From Poindextera sp035604135 (GTDB lineage Bacteria; Pseudomonadota; Alphaproteobacteria; Caulobacterales; Caulobacteraceae): DNA of 9,130 nucleotides. The DNA lies in the NCBI GenBank assembly GCA_035604135.1, contig DATNJB010000035.1:1-9130 (forward strand), read 5' to 3'. Positions 6,294 to 9,130 of the stretch are shown here, in pieces (the stretch's first letter is position 1; every line of letters begins with the position of its first letter). Under the pieces are notes generated by a model. It worked only from the letters and a program-made list of their open reading frames with translations, made no database searches and was not told where the DNA came from. The position numbers were made by a program, and so were the translations under genes.

Positions 6294-6310
6294 TCACGAC
6301 GACATCGTGA
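6294..6310. repeat. Inverted repeat TCACGA-N5-TCGTGA between sedolisin and secretin
   Basis: Perfect 6-base arms at 6294-6299 and 6305-6310 with spacer CGACA give a 17-base dyad. The size and symmetry suit a dimeric DNA-binding protein site. It lies about 47 bases before the secretin ATG. No clear -35/-10 pair is visible around it. Confidence 0.35.
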
Positions 6311-6327
6311 CCGAACGGCGCCATAGT

Positions 6328-6342
6328 CGCGATTCGATCGCG
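6328..6342 (+). repeat. Hairpin CGCGAT-TCG-ATCGCG ahead of the secretin start
   Basis: Perfect 6-bp stem with a 3-base loop, directly followed by GGG (6343-6345), the only purine-rich stretch near the secretin start. A stem this close could modulate ribosome access. It contains a GANTC site (GATTC, 6331-6335). Confidence 0.35.
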
Positions 6343-6356
6343 GGGTGCGTCCAGTC

Positions 6357-7913
6357 ATGCCTCTTGAAAGCCGCCAAGCAGGGTCGCGCCCGCTCCGCGC
6401 GGCGGGGCTCGTCTTCAGCGCACTCCTGGTTTGCCTGGCCGCGCTCGCCCACGCCGACCGGGCGCGCACTGAAACGCACACGCCACAGCTTCCCGCCGTC
6501 CTCACCGCCGTTTCCGCCGCCGAGCAGCCAGGCGGCCAAGCGCTGGTCCTCCTGACCTTCCAGCCCCTCGCACCGCGGTTTTCGATCATCGACAACGACA
6601 CGACGCGGCCCTCGATCGCGTTCGCGCTGTCCTCCCGCGGGATCGGAGCGACCGCGCCGCAGGGGCTGCACGGCCTTCTGCGATCGGTCGCCTTCGATCA
6701 ACAGGACACCGTCGAGATTCTGCACTTCTCGACCTCGACCAAGGTGCGGGTCACCGTCGCCCCGGTCGGGTCGAGTGCGATCAGCCTCACGTTCGCGCCC
6801 GCGCCGGGGGGCGCCGCTCCCGCCGAAACCGCCGTCCAGTCGGTTGCGCAGGGTGCGACCAGCGCTCGGCCGCCCGGCGAAGACGGGTTCGAGGTGGTGT
6901 TCCTGAAGTACGCGGACGTCAGCGAGGTGGTTGGCCTCTTGACCGAAGGCCTGAGCGTGAAGTCCAACGACGTCTTCGTGCCCCACGAGCCGGCGTTCGG
7001 TTCCGCGGGGATGGGCGGGACCGCCTTCGTACCGGCGCCCTCGCAGACCGACGAGGCATCCACCGATCCGCTCGCGCAATCCGTCGACGACAACATCGCG
7101 ATCGACCGCCGACTCAACGCCATCATTCTCAAGGGATCGCCGGAGCAAATTGCGCGTCTGAAGGAGAAGATCGCCGAGATCGACGTGCCCGTGCAGAGCG
7201 TGCTGCTGGAGACCGTGTTCGTCGAGCTGGACGAATCCGGCGCCAAGAACGTCGGTCTCGACTTCAACAACACCACCAATCAGATCGCCGTCGCCACCTT
7301 CCAGGCCGGAGCCTTCATCCCGGCCGGAGAGCCGACCGACCACCCCTTGACCAGCGTATCCTTGCAGGCGGCGATCTCCGCCCAGGTGCAGGCGGGCCAC
7401 GGCCGGATCGTCTCGAAACCCCGCATCTCGGCGCAGAGCGGCACGACCGCGAAGATCATCACCGGTGACGCCCTGCCGATTTTGACGTCGATCGCGCTCT
7501 CGGGCGTGAACGCCGTCTCGCAACAGGTTCAGTACGTGAACGTCGGCGTCACGCTGCAGATCGCGCCCAGGGTCAGCGACGACGGCTTTGTGACCTCGCA
7601 CGTGTTCTGCGTCGTCTCGAGCGTGACCGGCACCTCGCAAGGCTACCCGACGATCAGCCAGCGCGAGGCGGAGACGTCCGCCACGGTGCGGGACGGCGAG
7701 ACGTTCGTCATCGGCGGTCTGACCGAGGAGAGCGACATCACGTCCAATACCGACCTGCCGGGTATCGGAAGGGTGCCGATACTGTCGAACCTTCTCGGGC
7801 TGCGGACCGGGACCCGGTCGAAGACCGAGCTCTACATCGTGGTCACGCCGCACATCGTCGGCCGCCCTGGCGCGGTTGCGGTCCCACCCGCCGTCGCGGC
7901 GCAAGCGAACTGA
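6357..7913 (+). CDS. Secretin (GspD/PilQ superfamily) outer-membrane channel protein with AMIN-like domain
   Basis: A 518-residue secretin, a family whose members form ring-shaped outer-membrane channels for type II/III secretion and type IV pili. A long-n-region signal peptide ends near AHA (residue 33). Residues about 47-147 look like an AMIN domain (ALVLLTFQPLAPRFSIIDND, then VEILHFSTSTKVRVTV), a cell-wall-targeting module typical of PilQ. A Pro/Ala linker (148-176) leads to one N1-type domain (177-280) with a loop insertion rich in Gly, Pro and Asp (about 211-248), ending in DRRLNAIILKGSPEQI. The secretin core covers 281-503, with VSKPRISAQSG, VNVGVTLQIAPRV, VRDGETFVIGGL and the signature LPGIGRVPILSNLLG (467-481). 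I see no N0 domain and no lipobox. The ATG at 6357 is used; a GTG at 6345 is possible. No other secretion or pilus gene is present, so its partner machine is unknown. It follows the sedolisin by 101 bases with no strong terminator. Confidence 0.9.
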   Translation: MPLESRQAGSRPLRAAGLVFSALLVCLAALAHADRARTETHTPQLPAVLTAVSAAEQPGGQALVLLTFQPLAPRFSIIDNDTTRPSIAFALSSRGIGATAPQGLHGLLRSVAFDQQDTVEILHFSTSTKVRVTVAPVGSSAISLTFAPAPGGAAPAETAVQSVAQGATSARPPGEDGFEVVFLKYADVSEVVGLLTEGLSVKSNDVFVPHEPAFGSAGMGGTAFVPAPSQTDEASTDPLAQSVDDNIAIDRRLNAIILKGSPEQIARLKEKIAEIDVPVQSVLLETVFVELDESGAKNVGLDFNNTTNQIAVATFQAGAFIPAGEPTDHPLTSVSLQAAISAQVQAGHGRIVSKPRISAQSGTTAKIITGDALPILTSIALSGVNAVSQQVQYVNVGVTLQIAPRVSDDGFVTSHVFCVVSSVTGTSQGYPTISQREAETSATVRDGETFVIGGLTEESDITSNTDLPGIGRVPILSNLLGLRTGTRSKTELYIVVTPHIVGRPGAVAVPPAVAAQAN

Positions 7914-8026
7914 GGACGCGGCCGCTCCGGTGAAGTCGCCTATCAGATAGTCACGGTCGCCCAGCGAAAGCCTGATCGAAGAAGGCTGTCGGATCGGTTG
8001 CGCCTCCGCGCAAGTCTACCCGTGCG
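7914..8026. other. Convergent intergenic gap with small dyads
   Basis: These 113 bases separate the ends of the secretin and the DUF6491-like gene. They hold an 11-base palindrome CTATCAGATAG (7940-7950) and a weak 5-bp stem AGCCT/AGGCT (7969-7973 and 7983-7987). Neither has a T-run on either strand. I see no standard intrinsic terminator and no RNA gene. Confidence 0.4.
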
Positions 8027-8431
8027 TCAAGGGCGGTCGCGCCTAGGCAGCGCCGCGATCTCGTCGGGCGTCAGCTTGTGCAGCCCGCTCACCGGGCAGC
8101 GCTGCGGCATGCCGATATCGCGGATGCTGACCTCCGCCTGGATCGGCTCGCAGATCCAGGGGTCGCCGCCCGCCGATCGCAGCCGGAACCCCTGTTTGAA
8201 CGAGAGCCCGACACAATCGGTCATGAGGTCGATGCGCCAAATGTCGCTCACGCTCGACCGGACATAGATCGTGTGGTCGTTGGGCGCATTGAAACCGTTG
8301 ATGTTGCGCACAAAAAGGCACTCTTGCTGGCGCGGCTGCGGCTGGGCGGCGGCTGTGGCCGCCGCCAGCGCCGAGGCCGCCAACGCGAGCGCCGCGAGCC
8401 CGAACCGAACCGAATTGGCATTGCTGGACAC
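8027..8431 (-). CDS. Small exported DUF6491-like protein
   Basis: A 134-residue protein with a signal peptide (FGLAALALAASALAAATAAA, cleavage near residue 29-30). The mature part has four cysteines: ECLFV, TDCVGL, WICEP and RCPVS. The run INGFNAPNDHTIYVRSSVSD followed by IWRIDLMTDCVGL is the hallmark I associate with DUF6491 family periplasmic proteins, common in Caulobacterales and sphingomonads; function unknown. The only usual start in range is GTG at 8431, with GGAG about 11 bases upstream. It lies 50 bases downstream of the mnmC stop on the same strand and may be transcribed with it, though the products have no obvious link. The family name is from memory; the exported, cysteine-containing nature is seen directly. 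Confidence 0.8.
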   Translation of the reverse strand: MSSNANSVRFGLAALALAASALAAATAAAQPQPRQQECLFVRNINGFNAPNDHTIYVRSSVSDIWRIDLMTDCVGLSFKQGFRLRSAGGDPWICEPIQAEVSIRDIGMPQRCPVSGLHKLTPDEIAALPRRDRP

Positions 8432-8481
8432 GGGGGGTGGGTCTCCGTCAATCGAGAGCGGCGCACGCCGCCTTTTCCATT

Positions 8482-9130
8482 TCAGAGCGAATGAGGCTGA
8501 ACCCCGCCTGAACGCGCGAGCCGGCGTGTGCGTCGCATGGCGAATCGGTCGGGGCGGACGATTGCCGCCAGCGCGGCGGGCAACGGCGAGGGCGCGTCAA
8601 GCGCGAGCGACGCCACGTGCTCGGCGAGCAGGGGCGCGGTGCAAAATCCCCGCGAGCCCAGCCCGGCGAGAATGAACAGGCCCGCCGCCTCCGCCTCGCC
8701 CGCCAGCGGCATGAAGTCGGGCGTCACCGCGCGAACGCTGGCGCGCCCGGAGAGCGACGCCGCCTGAAGACGTCGCGCAAGCGCCGGAGCGCTCGACGCG
8801 AGCCGCTCGAGATTGCGCAGATTATCCTGGGCGCGGACCTCGGGACTGGCGTCGCCGCGATCATGGGTGGCGCCGATCAGGACCCCGTCGCGGGTGGGAA
8901 TGGCATAGCTCGCGGCGATCATGGGCGGTGGCGCGTCGACCGCCGCGAAGCTGACTTGCCCCCTGAGCGGTGCGAGCGAGACGCCGGGACTCAGCCCCGC
9001 GGCCCCGAGGCCGTTGGCGACAAAGACGAGCTCCGCCGAAGCGATCTCCGACCCGGCAGCGTCGCACAGGCGCCAGCCCGCGCCAGCCCGCTCGATCGTG
9101 TGCACGCTGGCCCGAACGCGGCGGGCGCCG
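8482..9130 (-). CDS. mnmC: MnmC-type FAD-dependent oxidoreductase for tRNA mnm5s2U34 synthesis (C-terminal part, cut by window edge)
   Basis: The frame is open from 9129 to the TGA at 8484-8482, about 216 residues, and continues beyond the right edge; the GTG at 9105 is internal. It matches the C-terminal half of the MnmC oxidoreductase domain (DAO family). Features are LRGQVSFA (near 8967-8944), the IPTRDGVLIGATHDRGD strand, the NLERLASSAPAL helix, VRAVTPDFMPLAGE and GLGSRGFCTAPLLAEH (from 8664), which closes the FAD site. MnmC removes the carboxymethyl group of cmnm5(s2)U34 in tRNA wobble positions; its methyltransferase domain, when fused, is N-terminal and would lie outside. So I cannot tell a fused MnmC from a stand-alone oxidoreductase. 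Other glycine-oxidase-like DAO enzymes are the alternative, but the GLGSRGFCTAPL ending favours MnmC. Confidence 0.82.
   Translation of the reverse strand, partial: GARRVRASVHTIERAGAGWRLCDAAGSEIASAELVFVANGLGAAGLSPGVSLAPLRGQVSFAAVDAPPPMIAASYAIPTRDGVLIGATHDRGDASPEVRAQDNLRNLERLASSAPALARRLQAASLSGRASVRAVTPDFMPLAGEAEAAGLFILAGLGSRGFCTAPLLAEHVASLALDAPSPLPAALAAIVRPDRFAMRRTRRLARSGGVQPHSL

Noticed and set aside
5514..6326. Plus-strand open frame overlapping the sedolisin in another frame
   Set aside because: Composition is almost all Arg/His/Gln; the sedolisin frame holds every catalytic residue and the calcium site.
6294..7904. Very long open frame on the minus strand, antisense to the secretin
   Set aside because: Its translation is Arg/Gly/Asp-rich low-complexity without any recognisable fold, while the plus-strand frame is a clear secretin with signature motifs. 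Long antisense frames are expected from GC-rich codon bias.
1..9130. CRISPR array, tRNA/rRNA, insertion sequence, prophage or attachment site
   Set aside because: No regularly spaced repeats, cloverleaf-like RNA, transposase, integrase or flanking direct repeats were seen while reading both strands.

Overview
The window is dense, GC-rich (roughly two thirds G+C), mostly single-copy bacterial DNA with short intergenic gaps; none exceeds 168 bases. The gene content fits an aerobic alphaproteobacterium, probably near the Caulobacterales/Hyphomonadaceae/Parvularculales. The clues are a TacA-like sigma-54 response regulator, a FlmA/FlmB-type pseB-pseC pair, a DUF6491-like secreted protein, and TTAACC and GANTC motifs in gaps. 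The placement is inferred from gene content, not from a marker gene.

Layout. (1) Bases 1-525, minus: the N-terminal part of an M3-family oligoendopeptidase F, cut by the window edge. (2) 694-2142, plus: a complete REC-AAA+-Fis sigma-54-dependent response regulator, divergent from pepF. (3) 2146-4378, minus: pseB and pseC, the first two enzymes of CMP-pseudaminic acid synthesis, overlapping and translationally coupled. They converge on the regulator with 3 bases between stops. The later pathway genes are not present. (4) 4486-7913, plus: three genes for exported proteins. These are a small unrecognised periplasmic or secreted protein with two cysteines, a secreted S53 (sedolisin) acid peptidase with a very short prosegment, and an AMIN-domain secretin. 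(5) 8027-9130, minus: a small DUF6491-like exported protein, and upstream of it the C-terminal half of an MnmC-type FAD oxidoreductase for tRNA wobble uridine modification, cut by the right edge.

How the parts may work together. The regulator and the pse genes suggest a polar or flagellar surface programme: pseudaminic-type sugars decorate flagellins in relatives, and sigma-54 activators control flagellar and stalk genes there. A sigma-54-like promoter match (TGGCGC-N5-CCGCT) lies in the gap between pseB and the small secreted gene. The least ordinary part is the plus-strand block of small exported protein, sedolisin and secretin. The secretin carries an AMIN-like domain and one N1-type domain, but no type II secretion or type IV pilus genes accompany it. 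The gap between sedolisin and secretin holds three separate short perfect inverted repeats. A dedicated peptidase/outer-membrane-channel pair is a testable hypothesis, not a demonstrated system. No tRNA, rRNA, CRISPR array, insertion sequence or prophage gene was seen.
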